Counted from the stretch's first letter, positions 8,956 to 17,101 are shown. The stretch: DNA of 37,038 bases from an uncultured Bacteroidaceae bacterium (GCA_905234125.1 CAJOGQ010000019.1:1-37038), one strand, 5' to 3'. Program-made: numbers and translations. The notes: generated from the sequence alone by a model not told the origin.

Positions 8956-9553
8956 CTTCATCAACGACATCAAGAAGGAACTGCACGCCTACATGAACGG
9001 GGTGGCTTCAGCACACGCAAGGCAAACTGAGGACTACCGCGTGAATTGGGGCGTGGAGTTGCCAAGATTGGTTGAATTGTCCGATGAAATCGCAGAAAAT
9101 TGGAAATCCAACAGGCCGTCAGAAGACACATCCCTACGAGCATTGGCACAAGCCTTGTGGAATGAAAGCACCAGAGAGTGCAAGATCTTAGCTTGCATGC
9201 TGATGCCTGCAGAGGAGATGGATGAAGAAGTGTGCGACATCTGGGCAGAAAACATCCACACGGAAGAAATCGCCACGATGTTCTGCATGTATCTCGTCCA
9301 ACATCTTCCCTACGCCAGCACGAAAGCCTACGAGTGGATGGCACGCGAGGAGAAGATGTTGCAGACTTGTGGCTTTCTGACCCTCTGTCACATCATCCGG
9401 AAATATGAGTTAAGCGAGGATGCCGAGGCTGAATTTCTGGATCAGGCCAGTGCGTCGTTAGATAACAAATATGCTATCAAAGCCCTGCAGATTTATGCTT
9501 CTCAGAGCGAAGATAAGGCTCGGAAGGTCAAAAAAGTGGCTGATTATTTGTAG
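8948..9553 (+). CDS. AlkD/HEAT-like DNA alkylation repair family protein
   Basis: A 201-residue, mostly helical protein. The start at 8948 overlaps the stop of the peptidase gene by eight bases, indicating translational coupling; the longer frame back to 8894 lies inside the peptidase. The pattern is that of AlkD-like HEAT repeats: GVELPRLVELSDEIA, ALAQALWNESTRECKILACMLM, then EMDEEVCDIWAENIHTEE and AYEWMAREE. AlkD enzymes excise bulky or cationic alkylated bases, but some relatives bind DNA without glycosylase activity. I cannot confirm the catalytic aromatic and aspartate residues from one sequence, so activity is uncertain. The coupling to a peptidase has no obvious reason. Confidence 0.62.
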   Translation: MNNFINDIKKELHAYMNGVASAHARQTEDYRVNWGVELPRLVELSDEIAENWKSNRPSEDTSLRALAQALWNESTRECKILACMLMPAEEMDEEVCDIWAENIHTEEIATMFCMYLVQHLPYASTKAYEWMAREEKMLQTCGFLTLCHIIRKYELSEDAEAEFLDQASASLDNKYAIKALQIYASQSEDKARKVKKVADYL

Positions 9554-9578
9554 CACCCAAAGAAAAGTACTAAATTTG
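9547..9578 (+). promoter_or_regulatory. Promoter of the Fur-family gene
   Basis: TTTG at 9547-9550, overlapping the last codons of the previous gene, is separated by 20 bp from TAAATTTG at 9571-9578. This is a good -33/-7 pair and gives a leader of about 40 bases before the ATG at 9625. Confidence 0.65.
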
Positions 9579-9624
9579 TGCCCGTATTGTGCATAGGTGG
9601 TTATGATTATTGTGCATTGACAGT

Positions 9625-10203
9625 ATGAAAAAGGCAAAGAAAGAAGGCTCACAAAAGGCAGAATCGCCACACGACATCCTCACCCGTTTCATGACGGAAC
9701 AGGGCATGCGGAAGACACCTGAACGCTATGCCATCTTAGAGGTCGTGACGAAGATGAAGGGACATCACAGTGCCGACGAGATTCTCACCATGATGCCGGA
9801 CACCTTCCCCGTGAGTCGAGCCACCATCTACAGTACATTGGCACTCTTGGTGGATTGTGGACTGGCATATAGCCACAACATGGATGGCGCCACCCTGTAT
9901 GAGAACGCTTACAGGCGACCGACCCACCACCACTACATCTGCACAGGATGCCAGAAGATATGGGACTTGCAGGACATTTCCATTGAGCAGGCGGCCTCGA
10001 AAGTGAAGACCCCACGCTTCAAGAAACTGCGATGCAATACTTACATCTACGGCATCTGCAACATCTGCCAAGCCAAACTGGCACGTCTGAAGAAGAAGAT
10101 GGAGAAGCAGAAAGATCCAGACATCACCAGGGAGGAAAAGCGTTTTGCCAGAATCAACGAGGAACTGGCGAAGGTCGCAGATTGGTTCAAGCAAAATGAC
10201 TGA
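9625..10203 (+). CDS. Fur-family metal- or peroxide-responsive regulator
   Basis: A 192-residue Fur superfamily repressor. The winged helix covers about residues 16-90 (RKTPERYAILEVV, then the recognition region PVSRATIYSTLALLVDCGL). The metal and dimerisation domain has HHHYICTGC (His 101-103, Cys 106 and 109) and a second pair, CNIC, at 145-148, giving the usual structural zinc site. H47/H48 and D114 are candidate sensing-site ligands. Which metal it senses, or whether it is PerR-like, cannot be decided. The last 45 residues are a charged, probably helical extension beyond typical Fur proteins. The start at 9625 replaces a TTG at 9610. It precedes purA and probably shares its transcript. 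Confidence 0.88.
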   Translation: MKKAKKEGSQKAESPHDILTRFMTEQGMRKTPERYAILEVVTKMKGHHSADEILTMMPDTFPVSRATIYSTLALLVDCGLAYSHNMDGATLYENAYRRPTHHHYICTGCQKIWDLQDISIEQAASKVKTPRFKKLRCNTYIYGICNICQAKLARLKKKMEKQKDPDITREEKRFARINEELAKVADWFKQND

Positions 10204-10240
10204 GACAACAAAAACAAATAGAACAATAATTAGTAAGATT

Positions 10241-11512
10241 ATGAAAGTTGATGTACTCTTAGGTCTTCAATGGGGAGACGAAGGTAAAGGTAAGGTAGTG
10301 GACGTGTTGACACCACGCTATGACGTAGTAGCCCGTTTCCAGGGAGGCCCTAATGCTGGACACACGCTCGAATTTGAGGGGCAGAAGTATGTGCTTCGCT
10401 CCATTCCATCGGGCATTTTCCAAGGTGACAAAGTAAATATCATTGGTAATGGCGTGGTGCTCGCCCCCGACCTCTTCATGGACGAGGCCAAAGACCTCGA
10501 GAAGAGCGGACACAGCTTGAAGAACCGTCTTCACATCTCGAAGAAGGCTCACCTCATCATGCCAACCCACCGTCTGCTTGATGCCGCCTATGAGGCTGCC
10601 AAGGGTAAGAACAAAGTAGGCACGACAGGTAAGGGCATTGGTCCCACCTATACCGACAAGACCAGCCGTAATGGCTTGCGTGTGGGTGATATCCTCGATG
10701 GATTCGCCGAAAAGTATGCTGCCCACAAGGCACGTCATGAGGAAATCCTCAAGAGCCTCAACTACACCGACTACGACATCACCGAGGTGGAGAAAAAATG
10801 GATGGAAGGCATTGAATACCTCAAGCAGTTCCAGCTTGTAGATTCTGAGCACGAAATCAACAAACTCCTGAAAGAAGGCAAGACCGTGCTTTGCGAAGGC
10901 GCTCAAGGCACGATGCTCGACATTGACTTCGGTTCTTATCCCTTCGTCACTTCGTCCAACACCATCTGTGCTGGAGCCTGCATCGGTTTGGGAATCGGTC
11001 CTAACAAGATTGGCGACGTGTTCGGCATCATCAAGGCTTACTGCACTCGTGTGGGCGCTGGCCCATTCCCCACGGAATTGTTCGATGAAACCGGACAGAC
11101 CATGCGCGACATCGGTCATGAGTACGGTGCTGTGACGGGTCGTGAACGCCGTTGCGGATGGATAGACCTCGTGGCGCTCCGCTATGCCATCATGGTCAGC
11201 GGTGTGACGAAGCTCATCATGATGAAGAGCGACGTGCTCGATGGATTCGACACCATCAAGGCCTGCACCGCCTACAAACTGAAGGATGGTAGCATCACTC
11301 GCGATTTCCCCTACGACATCAGCGATGGTCTCATTGAGCCTGTCTATGAAGAACTGCCAGGTTGGAAGACCGACCTCACGAAGATGACCAGCGAGGCTGA
11401 ATTCCCCAAGGCTTTCTCCGACTACATCGCATTCTTGGAGAAGGAATTGGAAACGCCGATCACCATCGTCAGCGTAGGTCCCGACCGCGAACAGACTATC
11501 GAACGAAAATAA
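10241..11512 (+). CDS. purA: Adenylosuccinate synthetase
   Basis: This 423-residue enzyme joins IMP and aspartate using GTP, the first committed step to AMP. The N-terminus MKVDVLLGLQWGDEGKGK carries the catalytic D13 and phosphate loop, and GGPNAGHT carries H41; both positions match the E. coli numbering. Further family blocks are GTTGKGIGPTYTDKTSR, CEGAQGTMLDIDFGSYPFVTSSN and TGRERRCGWIDLVALRYA. The ATG at 10241 is chosen because it starts at the family N-terminus; the frame stays open upstream to 10145 within the Fur gene. It lies 37 bases after the Fur-family gene. A 445-codon antisense frame across it (11596-10259) is a shadow. Confidence 0.98.
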   Translation: MKVDVLLGLQWGDEGKGKVVDVLTPRYDVVARFQGGPNAGHTLEFEGQKYVLRSIPSGIFQGDKVNIIGNGVVLAPDLFMDEAKDLEKSGHSLKNRLHISKKAHLIMPTHRLLDAAYEAAKGKNKVGTTGKGIGPTYTDKTSRNGLRVGDILDGFAEKYAAHKARHEEILKSLNYTDYDITEVEKKWMEGIEYLKQFQLVDSEHEINKLLKEGKTVLCEGAQGTMLDIDFGSYPFVTSSNTICAGACIGLGIGPNKIGDVFGIIKAYCTRVGAGPFPTELFDETGQTMRDIGHEYGAVTGRERRCGWIDLVALRYAIMVSGVTKLIMMKSDVLDGFDTIKACTAYKLKDGSITRDFPYDISDGLIEPVYEELPGWKTDLTKMTSEAEFPKAFSDYIAFLEKELETPITIVSVGPDREQTIERK

Positions 11513-11540
11513 ACCGGCTCTCTTTATCGAATAAAGATAC

Positions 11541-12725
11541 ATGAGAAAAATCGCGTTTTTCCTCACTCTCATGCTCATGCTGACCACCTGTTGCACCAGG
11601 ATGAGTCAGCATGAGCGCATTCTTGCCGACATCGACAGCCTGACGGAGACCGATGCTGACAGTGCCCGTCGCATGTTGATGCACATGAAGGACGTGATGA
11701 AAGATGCGCAACCTGACACCAAAGCCTATTACGACCTGCTCAGGGTGAAAGCCGACGATAAGGCACATCAGCAACATACATCCGACTCGCTCATCACCTC
11801 TGTGGTCAATTATCTCGAAAAGCGCGACAAGCATGACCATCTGCCCGAAGCCTACTACTATGTGGGACGCGTCAACACCGACCTGCAGAATGGAGAGAAG
11901 GCCATTCTCTTCTTCCACAAAGCCCTTCTGGCCGACAGTCTCAATGAACATACACGTCTGAAGAGTCGTTGTTACGCACAGATTGGCTACATCTACCTGC
12001 GTAACGGACTGCTCGACGAGGCGCTCGACATGCAACAACTCGCCTACTTCTATTGTAAAGAGATTGGTGACACGTTGGGAATGCGCTATAGCAGTGAAGA
12101 CATCCAGACCATCAAAGGTCTGAAGAACGACAGCAACATCACCATCTTGCCGAAAACGGCTCTCATGGCACGAGTACAAAAACTGCATGCACAAGCCCAA
12201 TCTCAAATACTGAGCACCCAAAAGACCCGTTTAGAGGAAGAAAACTCAAAGGAGCGGCTCTTCATTTGGGTGGTGAGCATCGTTGCCTTAGTGGTCATTG
12301 CTATCGCCATCTGGTTCGTCATCCGCCTGCGCAAACAACGGGCATTGAAGAAAGAGGAGGCGGCAGAAATCTTCCTCTCCTCGCAGAGCAAGCGACAATT
12401 CTACGACAAGGACATCAACCAACTGCTGTCCACCTATATTTATAAGAATAAGGCGCTGAAGGAAGCTGACTGGAAGCAGATGGAAGAACGGATCTTGGAA
12501 GCGTTCCCCACCTTCAAGGAAAGACTCTTCGCCCTCTACCCTCTTTCCGATACCGAATACCGCATCTGCATGCTCATTAAGATGGAGGTTTCACCCTCCA
12601 ACATCGCCAAATTGATGGCCATCGGCAACAGCGCCGTTTCACAAAATCGTCTCCGCATGCAACAAAAAGTCTTTGACGGACAGGGAACCGCCAAAGATTG
12701 GGATAAATTCATCCTTTCCCTGTAA
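11541..12725 (+). CDS. TPR, membrane-anchored regulator with C-terminal HTH
   Basis: A 394-residue protein of a type common in Bacteroidales: export signal with a possible lipobox (LMLTTC), TPR-like helices (about 30-185, for example AYYYVGRVNTDLQNGEKAILFFHKAL and YAQIGYIYLRNGLLDEALDMQ), a coiled stretch, one transmembrane helix at about 241-262, and a cytoplasmic C-terminal helix-turn-helix (LSDTEYRICMLIKMEVSPSN then SAVSQNRLRMQQK, about 335-376) resembling LuxR-type output domains. The TPR part is short: relatives I know usually carry more repeats before the membrane helix. It follows purA by 28 bases and may be co-transcribed. It may sense an envelope signal and bind DNA at the membrane (inference). 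Confidence 0.72.
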   Translation: MRKIAFFLTLMLMLTTCCTRMSQHERILADIDSLTETDADSARRMLMHMKDVMKDAQPDTKAYYDLLRVKADDKAHQQHTSDSLITSVVNYLEKRDKHDHLPEAYYYVGRVNTDLQNGEKAILFFHKALLADSLNEHTRLKSRCYAQIGYIYLRNGLLDEALDMQQLAYFYCKEIGDTLGMRYSSEDIQTIKGLKNDSNITILPKTALMARVQKLHAQAQSQILSTQKTRLEEENSKERLFIWVVSIVALVVIAIAIWFVIRLRKQRALKKEEAAEIFLSSQSKRQFYDKDINQLLSTYIYKNKALKEADWKQMEERILEAFPTFKERLFALYPLSDTEYRICMLIKMEVSPSNIAKLMAIGNSAVSQNRLRMQQKVFDGQGTAKDWDKFILSL

Positions 12726-12756
12726 TCCATGCAGAATCAAACACTTACGAAAGGCT

Positions 12757-12818
12757 TGTGAATTATTTGTGAACTCATTTTCCTTCCCCTTCATAAAATG
12801 TGAATTATTTGTAAACTC
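12757..12818. repeat. Two 20-bp direct repeats 42 bp apart
   Basis: The sequence TGTGAATTATTTGTGAACTC at 12757-12776 recurs at 12799-12818 with one change (G to A). The 42-bp offset is four helical turns, which would place both copies on the same DNA face. They lie 31-92 bases upstream of the -7 element of the DUF4419 gene. Binding by a regulator is inferred. Confidence 0.6.
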
Positions 12819-12848
12819 GTATTTTAGGTGTTTTTGGGCAAGAAACCC

Positions 12849-12856
12849 TATCTTTG
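12849..12856 (+). promoter_or_regulatory. -7 element of the DUF4419 gene
   Basis: TATCTTTG matches the -7 consensus and gives a leader of about 30 bases to the ATG at 12893. No good TTTG lies 19-21 bp upstream (TTAG at 12824-12827 is the closest), which fits an activator-dependent promoter using the direct repeats above. Confidence 0.55.
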
Positions 12857-12892
12857 CAGCAGAAAATCGTTCCACGTCAAATTGTTTACATT

Positions 12893-14932
12893 ATGAAGAC
12901 TAACTACATCATTCTTTGGGCTATCCTCAGCCTCACGTTCTCGACCACTTGTCATGGTCAGAATCAGGTACGCGCCTACACGCTTCCACTACCTCTTGAT
13001 CCTCCGACGAATCAGTGGATAGGAAAAATCGAAATCCCCAACGACTCGGACGTGAAGAAGGAGATAGAAGAAATCGTGAAAGATGCAATGAAGGACACGA
13101 TGAGGGACACGAAGCAAAACAAGAAGACCCGTAAGCAGTCAAAGATCATCAACCGCACGAAGGAAGGTGTCACCTTTGTGGTGGATGAGAATCTTGCGCC
13201 CTTCGAAGAAAAATTCCCCATGGAGAATGCACGGGTAAGAGGAGCAGATGCGCCTTGGCGGATCTTTCAAGAAGAGGGAATGCCAGACGAAACGCAAAAG
13301 ATAGTTGCCAAGAGTTTCAGCGACGACGATTGGTTTTATGTTTTCAATGGGAAGGACGTGTTCTTCCAGACGATGGTACGGGCATACGCTGAGCATCGCC
13401 CACTTGTGCTCTCGCCCGATATGGTGTGGTTGCTCATCAGTCAAGGTTTTGCCCGTTACGTGAATGCGCATTCGGAGGAACTGCGCGACCAGATTGTCAG
13501 CCACACGGAGAAGATGGACTTAGTGATAGAGTCCAAGGAAGAATTGATACATGGGAATCCTGATTGGGAGAAACTCATCGCTGGCTTCGCTGCACAAATC
13601 GATGAGTACACCCAAGACGACATTGCCAAGATTATTACCGCCGACTTCACTACCACGGGCATCACAGAGCGCATCACCTCGCAGGTCACGTTGATGGAAA
13701 CGGTGAAAACTTACTTTGACTACATTATTCATTATATAGGATGTGGCATTCCGACCATCACCCTCACAGGTACGCCAGAAGACTGGCAGAAGGTGTTGGA
13801 GAAGACGAAGCTGTTGGAGAAGTATGGCATGAAAGGCTGGATCAAGAGCCTCACACCCATCCTGACCGAATTCGTCAATGCCTCCAAAGGAAAACCCAAC
13901 CAGACTTTCTGGCAAGGTATGGTCAAGAAGGAAACGCCTGACGAACTGGTGGGCAATAAGATTTGCGACCTTCGCGAGCCAACCGTGCTGGACGGCTGGA
14001 TGCTCAAGCTTTTCCCAGATGAAAACGGGCAGACGCTCGACCAAGTGCCTCATACCCACGAGATGCCCTCAGAGCGCGTGTATGTGACTTTCAGATACCA
14101 AATGATCGATCCGGCCAATGGTAACGTCCTCATCGATACCCCAATGGAACTCGTCGCGGGGTATATCGGGGCAGAAGTGGATAGCAAGACCCATGCTCTC
14201 ACCCCCAAGATGGGTTGGATGGTGCGACAGACAGAGAGCGACGAAAAGATTGTGGAGAAGCTCAAAGAGATGGCTGAAAAAGATTCTTTCGACGGTATCG
14301 ATTTGCGGGTGAACAGAGTGCCCGAGCATCTTGCCCAGTTGAAGCACATTAAGAAGTTGACCCTCACCTTCACCGACAAGATTGTCCTGCCCGAGTGGAT
14401 GGACAAGATACAAATCGATGCATTCCGTGTCAAAGGTAAAATCAGCCCAGATGAGATGGATGCCCTCGGCAAAAGGTTCCCTAAAATCATCATCCAGCCC
14501 ACGAATCGCAAGGATGCTGCTGCCACAGCCGTCTGGGACTCGAGAGATCACAATGGAGTCATCGAGAATAGGACTAAGAGCAAGGCGATGAAGACCAAAG
14601 GAAAAAGGAAAATCAGCGGTACAGTGAGCGATGCTGCCGGCCCGCTTTGGGGTGCCAATGTAGTTGAGATAAACGAACAGGGTCGCATCATGAAAGCAAC
14701 TATCACCGACTCCCATGGTCATTTCACGCTCAAAGTGGTGAATCCTAAAGACAAAATTCGTGTTTCGTACATAGGATTAATAACTGTGGAGCTCGACATG
14801 GACAGAAAAAAACATGACATCATCATGGAACCCAATACAACCATCAGGGAGGTAGATATAATCAAACGTAGGAGGACAGTCAACGCCGATGAATTTGAGG
14901 GTCTCGAACAAACCCCATCAACCAATCACTAA
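12893..14932 (+). CDS. Secreted DUF4419 protein with C-terminal carboxypeptidase-regulatory domain
   Basis: A 679-residue exported protein of unknown function. The start at 12893 gives a signal peptide (MKTNYIILWAILSLTFSTTCHGQ), whereas the frame back to 12854 would begin inside the -7 element. A charged, lysine-rich helix follows (about 45-85). The DUF4419 domain spans about 100-450, with the hallmark HRPLVLSPDMVWLLISQGFA and NAHSEELRDQIVSH, then FDYIIHYIGCGIPTITLTGT and VLDGWMLKLFPD. The last 110 residues form a carboxypeptidase-regulatory-like beta domain (KISGTVSDAAGPLWGANVVE to RVSYIGLITVEL), as found on TonB-linked proteins. It is followed after 13 bases by another secreted gene. Confidence 0.83.
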   Translation: MKTNYIILWAILSLTFSTTCHGQNQVRAYTLPLPLDPPTNQWIGKIEIPNDSDVKKEIEEIVKDAMKDTMRDTKQNKKTRKQSKIINRTKEGVTFVVDENLAPFEEKFPMENARVRGADAPWRIFQEEGMPDETQKIVAKSFSDDDWFYVFNGKDVFFQTMVRAYAEHRPLVLSPDMVWLLISQGFARYVNAHSEELRDQIVSHTEKMDLVIESKEELIHGNPDWEKLIAGFAAQIDEYTQDDIAKIITADFTTTGITERITSQVTLMETVKTYFDYIIHYIGCGIPTITLTGTPEDWQKVLEKTKLLEKYGMKGWIKSLTPILTEFVNASKGKPNQTFWQGMVKKETPDELVGNKICDLREPTVLDGWMLKLFPDENGQTLDQVPHTHEMPSERVYVTFRYQMIDPANGNVLIDTPMELVAGYIGAEVDSKTHALTPKMGWMVRQTESDEKIVEKLKEMAEKDSFDGIDLRVNRVPEHLAQLKHIKKLTLTFTDKIVLPEWMDKIQIDAFRVKGKISPDEMDALGKRFPKIIIQPTNRKDAAATAVWDSRDHNGVIENRTKSKAMKTKGKRKISGTVSDAAGPLWGANVVEINEQGRIMKATITDSHGHFTLKVVNPKDKIRVSYIGLITVELDMDRKKHDIIMEPNTTIREVDIIKRRRTVNADEFEGLEQTPSTNH

Positions 14933-14945
14933 AACCTATACAATT

Positions 14946-15800
14946 ATGAAAAAGATCATGACAATCATCCTGCTGACCCTTATCGCCAACCATGCAATGG
15001 GTCAGGTGGATTACAGCAAGAAGACCGACCGATTCGGTCTCAGTTCCACCCTGCGTTACCAACGAGGGAAAGAAATCAACAAAGAACTCATCGAGATGTT
15101 CAAGTACGCAGGAAATCTGGAGGGCAAGAGATGGTGGACAGGGTATTATGTACCCAAGCAGGAATTTCCTGACAAGGATGCCAGTGAGGAAGTCAAGGAG
15201 ACCATGCGGAAGAAGAGGCAACAAGACATGGAAGAGTATGAGGATAAGGAAGAAGAGATGCAGAAAATCCATCCTTGTTACCAACATCTCTTCATCAACG
15301 CCACCTCTTTCTATCCCCCTCATGCGCTCAGTTACGATTCCAAGGACACTACCCTTGTCACACTGAGTCCCGGTAAGGAAACTGCCTCTTCCCGAAACAT
15401 CGAAATGGGGAAAAACACGGTGCGCATCTGGAAAATGAAGGTAAATAGGGATACCTACAACTCCATCCAGACGCTCCACATGCTCGTCATCTACACCGCT
15501 GTCCCTATGGACGCCATCAGCGGCCAACTCGATGGCACACTCTACTACATCACATGGAGCGACTGGCGAGGGGATCACTTGGTCCAGTCCCCCAGCGGTG
15601 CCGAATCAACTACTGCCAAACGAGTCCTCAAGGTGTTTGATGACATCATGAACGCTGTGGGCGGGCAAAACCAAGAGGAACTGCAAGCGCTCATGCCCAC
15701 CGTCCATGAACTCATCGCCCACTACCGAAGCCTACTCCATCCCGATGTCATCGTCGATGAAAAGCTGAATCTGGACATGGAGAAATATGATGGCAATTAG
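14946..15800 (+). CDS. Secreted protein of unknown function
   Basis: I do not recognise this 284-residue protein. It starts with a signal peptide (MKKIMTIILLTLIANHAMGQ), favouring the ATG at 14946 over the in-frame one at 14889 inside the preceding gene. A strongly charged stretch at about 78-105 (KETMRKKRQQDMEEYEDKEE) is probably a helix; the middle is beta-rich (NTVRIWKMKVNRDTYNS, HMLVIYTAVPMDAISGQ), with tryptophan-rich YYITWSDWRGD near residue 205. It lies 13 bases after the DUF4419 gene, so the two are probably one operon and may act together. Its stop codon overlaps the stop of the convergent M20 gene by four bases. Confidence 0.8.
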   Translation: MKKIMTIILLTLIANHAMGQVDYSKKTDRFGLSSTLRYQRGKEINKELIEMFKYAGNLEGKRWWTGYYVPKQEFPDKDASEEVKETMRKKRQQDMEEYEDKEEEMQKIHPCYQHLFINATSFYPPHALSYDSKDTTLVTLSPGKETASSRNIEMGKNTVRIWKMKVNRDTYNSIQTLHMLVIYTAVPMDAISGQLDGTLYYITWSDWRGDHLVQSPSGAESTTAKRVLKVFDDIMNAVGGQNQEELQALMPTVHELIAHYRSLLHPDVIVDEKLNLDMEKYDGN

Positions 15801-16939
15801 AAGCCTTTCAACAACTTTGTGTACAGCGAGATGGCATCGTCTATCTCGCTGATTTTGATGTACTCATCAGCCGTGTGGGAACGTGATGACTCACCTGGGC
15901 CGAGTTTGAGCGATGGGAAACGCATCAGGGCTTGGTCGCTCAATGTGGGCGAGCCAAAAGGCGTGAGTCCTTCCTTGATGCAAGCCTGAACGAAAGGATG
16001 CTCTGCAGAAATGGATGAGGAAGAAAGCCGGAAGGAACGCGCCTTCAGTTCCGATGTCAGATGCTCTTGGAAGAAGGCGAAGATTTCCTCGTTCGTATAA
16101 CACTCGTTCGACCGCACATCGATAGTGAACGTGCAGACGTCTGGGATGACATTATGCTGGGTGCCGGCATTGATGATGGTCACCGTCTGCTTCACAGGAC
16201 CTAAAAGCTCCGTCTGCTTGGGGAACTGCCAACCGGAGAGCCACTGGATGTCCTTCATGGCATGATAGATGGCATTGTCACCCTCGTTGCGAGCCGCATG
16301 ACCGGCCTTACCATGAGCAGTAGCATCAATGACCATCAGTCCCTTCTCTGCAATGGCAGGCTGCATGCCTGTCGGCTCACCCACAATGGCGAAATCAATC
16401 GGAGGAAGGAGGGGAAGGACGGCCTCAATGCCATTCTTGCCAGAAACTTCCTCTTCACAGGAGGCCAAAAAGATAAAATGGGGGGCAATGGGCTTCCCAT
16501 CAAACCCATTCAACCCATTAGACCCAATAAGCCCAAGATAAGTCATCAGTAGCGCCACCAGGCCACCTCCACAGTCATTGCTGCCCAATCCATAGAGTTT
16601 GTCGTCCTCAATAGTTGGGGTGAATGGATCGTGCTGCCATCCCGCCACGGGCTTGACCGTGTCGATATGGGCATTCAAAAGGATCAGCCCCCCAGCCCCC
16701 GAAGGGGGAGGGCTAACGCGATGCTCCTCATTAGTTTCCCACTGCGAATGCCCTCCCCCTTCGGGGGTCGGGGGGCTGCACCACACGTTGTTCCCGTGCC
16801 GTTGGGGGTTCAGTCCTTTTTCTTTCATATATGCCTCCAGCACATCTGCAGCCGCTTTCTCGTCGCGACTGATCGAGGGCGTGGCAATCAGCCTCTTCAG
16901 CAGTTCCACCGCTTCGGTGGTCATTTGGGGGTTCTTCAT
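15797..16939 (-). CDS. M20-family metallo-deacylase (ArgE/DapE-like) containing two repeat-derived insertions
   Basis: A 380-residue zinc hydrolase of the ArgE/DapE/CPG2 family. Metal and catalytic residues are present: H91 and D93 in NAHIDTV, D122 in GSNDCGGG, E162-E163 in CEEEVSG, E188 in VGEPTG and H355 in SRSHTADEY. Deacylation of an N-acyl amino acid such as acetyl- or succinyl-ornithine is likely, but the substrate is not fixed by sequence. Two stretches look foreign. Residues about 55-85 are encoded by a 92-bp inverted-repeat element, just before the first metal-binding strand. Residues about 138-152 (GLIGSNGLNGFDG) are encoded by a 9-bp tandem repeat. Both keep the frame, so the enzyme may still work. 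A 28-codon ORF precedes it. Confidence 0.88.
   Translation of the reverse strand: MKNPQMTTEAVELLKRLIATPSISRDEKAAADVLEAYMKEKGLNPQRHGNNVWCSPPTPEGGGHSQWETNEEHRVSPPPSGAGGLILLNAHIDTVKPVAGWQHDPFTPTIEDDKLYGLGSNDCGGGLVALLMTYLGLIGSNGLNGFDGKPIAPHFIFLASCEEEVSGKNGIEAVLPLLPPIDFAIVGEPTGMQPAIAEKGLMVIDATAHGKAGHAARNEGDNAIYHAMKDIQWLSGWQFPKQTELLGPVKQTVTIINAGTQHNVIPDVCTFTIDVRSNECYTNEEIFAFFQEHLTSELKARSFRLSSSSISAEHPFVQACIKEGLTPFGSPTLSDQALMRFPSLKLGPGESSRSHTADEYIKISEIDDAISLYTKLLKGF
16496..16534 (-). repeat. 9-bp tandem repeat inside the M20 gene
   Basis: On the plus strand CCC recurs exactly every nine bases (16496, 16505, 16514, 16523, 16532), with units like CCCATTCAA. On the coding strand this gives Gly-X-X triplets, making a short collagen-like loop. 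A 9-bp unit cannot shift the frame. Confidence 0.75.
16686..16777. repeat. 92-bp GC-rich inverted-repeat element inside the M20 gene
   Basis: The left arm 16686-16713 (AGCCCCCCAGCCCCCGAAGG and on to GGGC) pairs with the right arm 16750-16777 in 26 of 28 positions, around a 36-base AT-richer spacer. Each arm contains its own small hairpin, CCCCCGAAGGGGG. Such arms look like a small palindromic REP/MITE-type intergenic element, here sitting inside a coding frame. Confidence 0.88.
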
Positions 16940-16970
16940 TGATGCCTTATGTTTTTAGATGTATGGGTCT

Positions 16971-17057
16971 TTAATCATTGATGACGGTGATGCGTCCTTG
17001 TAGTTCTGTATAACGCGCATCAATCACACCGCCAAGAGCGTTAAATCTTTTCATCAT
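16971..17057 (-). CDS. 28-residue small ORF in the leader of the M20 gene
   Basis: An ATGATG start at 17057 opens a 28-codon frame, MMKRFNALGGVIDARYTELQ and on to GRITVIND, ending with TAA at 16971. It lies between the TAACTTTG element at 17094-17101 and the M20 start at 16939, so it would be on the same transcript, ending 31 bases before the M20 start. Codon choice looks like that of neighbouring genes. It has no membrane segment. It could be a leader peptide (three arginine codons, of which none are consecutive), a free small protein, or chance. Expression is unproven. Confidence 0.4.
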   Translation of the reverse strand: MMKRFNALGGVIDARYTELQGRITVIND

Positions 17058-17093
17058 TTCTTCTTTCTATACTCTTACATGATTTTCAGGGGG

Positions 17094-17101
17094 CAAAGTT
17101 A
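17094..17101 (-). promoter_or_regulatory. -7 element for the M20 transcript
   Basis: On the minus strand this reads TAACTTTG, a consensus -7. No clear TTTG lies at the preferred spacing; the candidates are 17 bp (CTTG) and 24 bp (TTTG) away. It would give a leader of about 145 bases containing the 28-codon ORF. Confidence 0.5.

Noticed and set aside
11517..11537. Possible terminator after purA (CTTTAT-CGA-ATAAAG)
   Set aside because: The stem is only six AT-rich pairs with no following T-run.
10259..11596. 445-codon open frame on the minus strand opposite purA
   Set aside because: It is entirely antisense to a clear purA, matches no family, and reflects codon bias of the true gene.
12673..12903. 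Short ORF spanning the spacer before the DUF4419 gene
   Set aside because: It overlaps the end of the previous gene in another frame and covers the direct repeats and promoter; no coding signal.
16686..16777. Frameshift or pseudogene in the M20 gene
   Set aside because: The inverted-repeat element keeps the frame, and all metal-binding residues on both sides are present.
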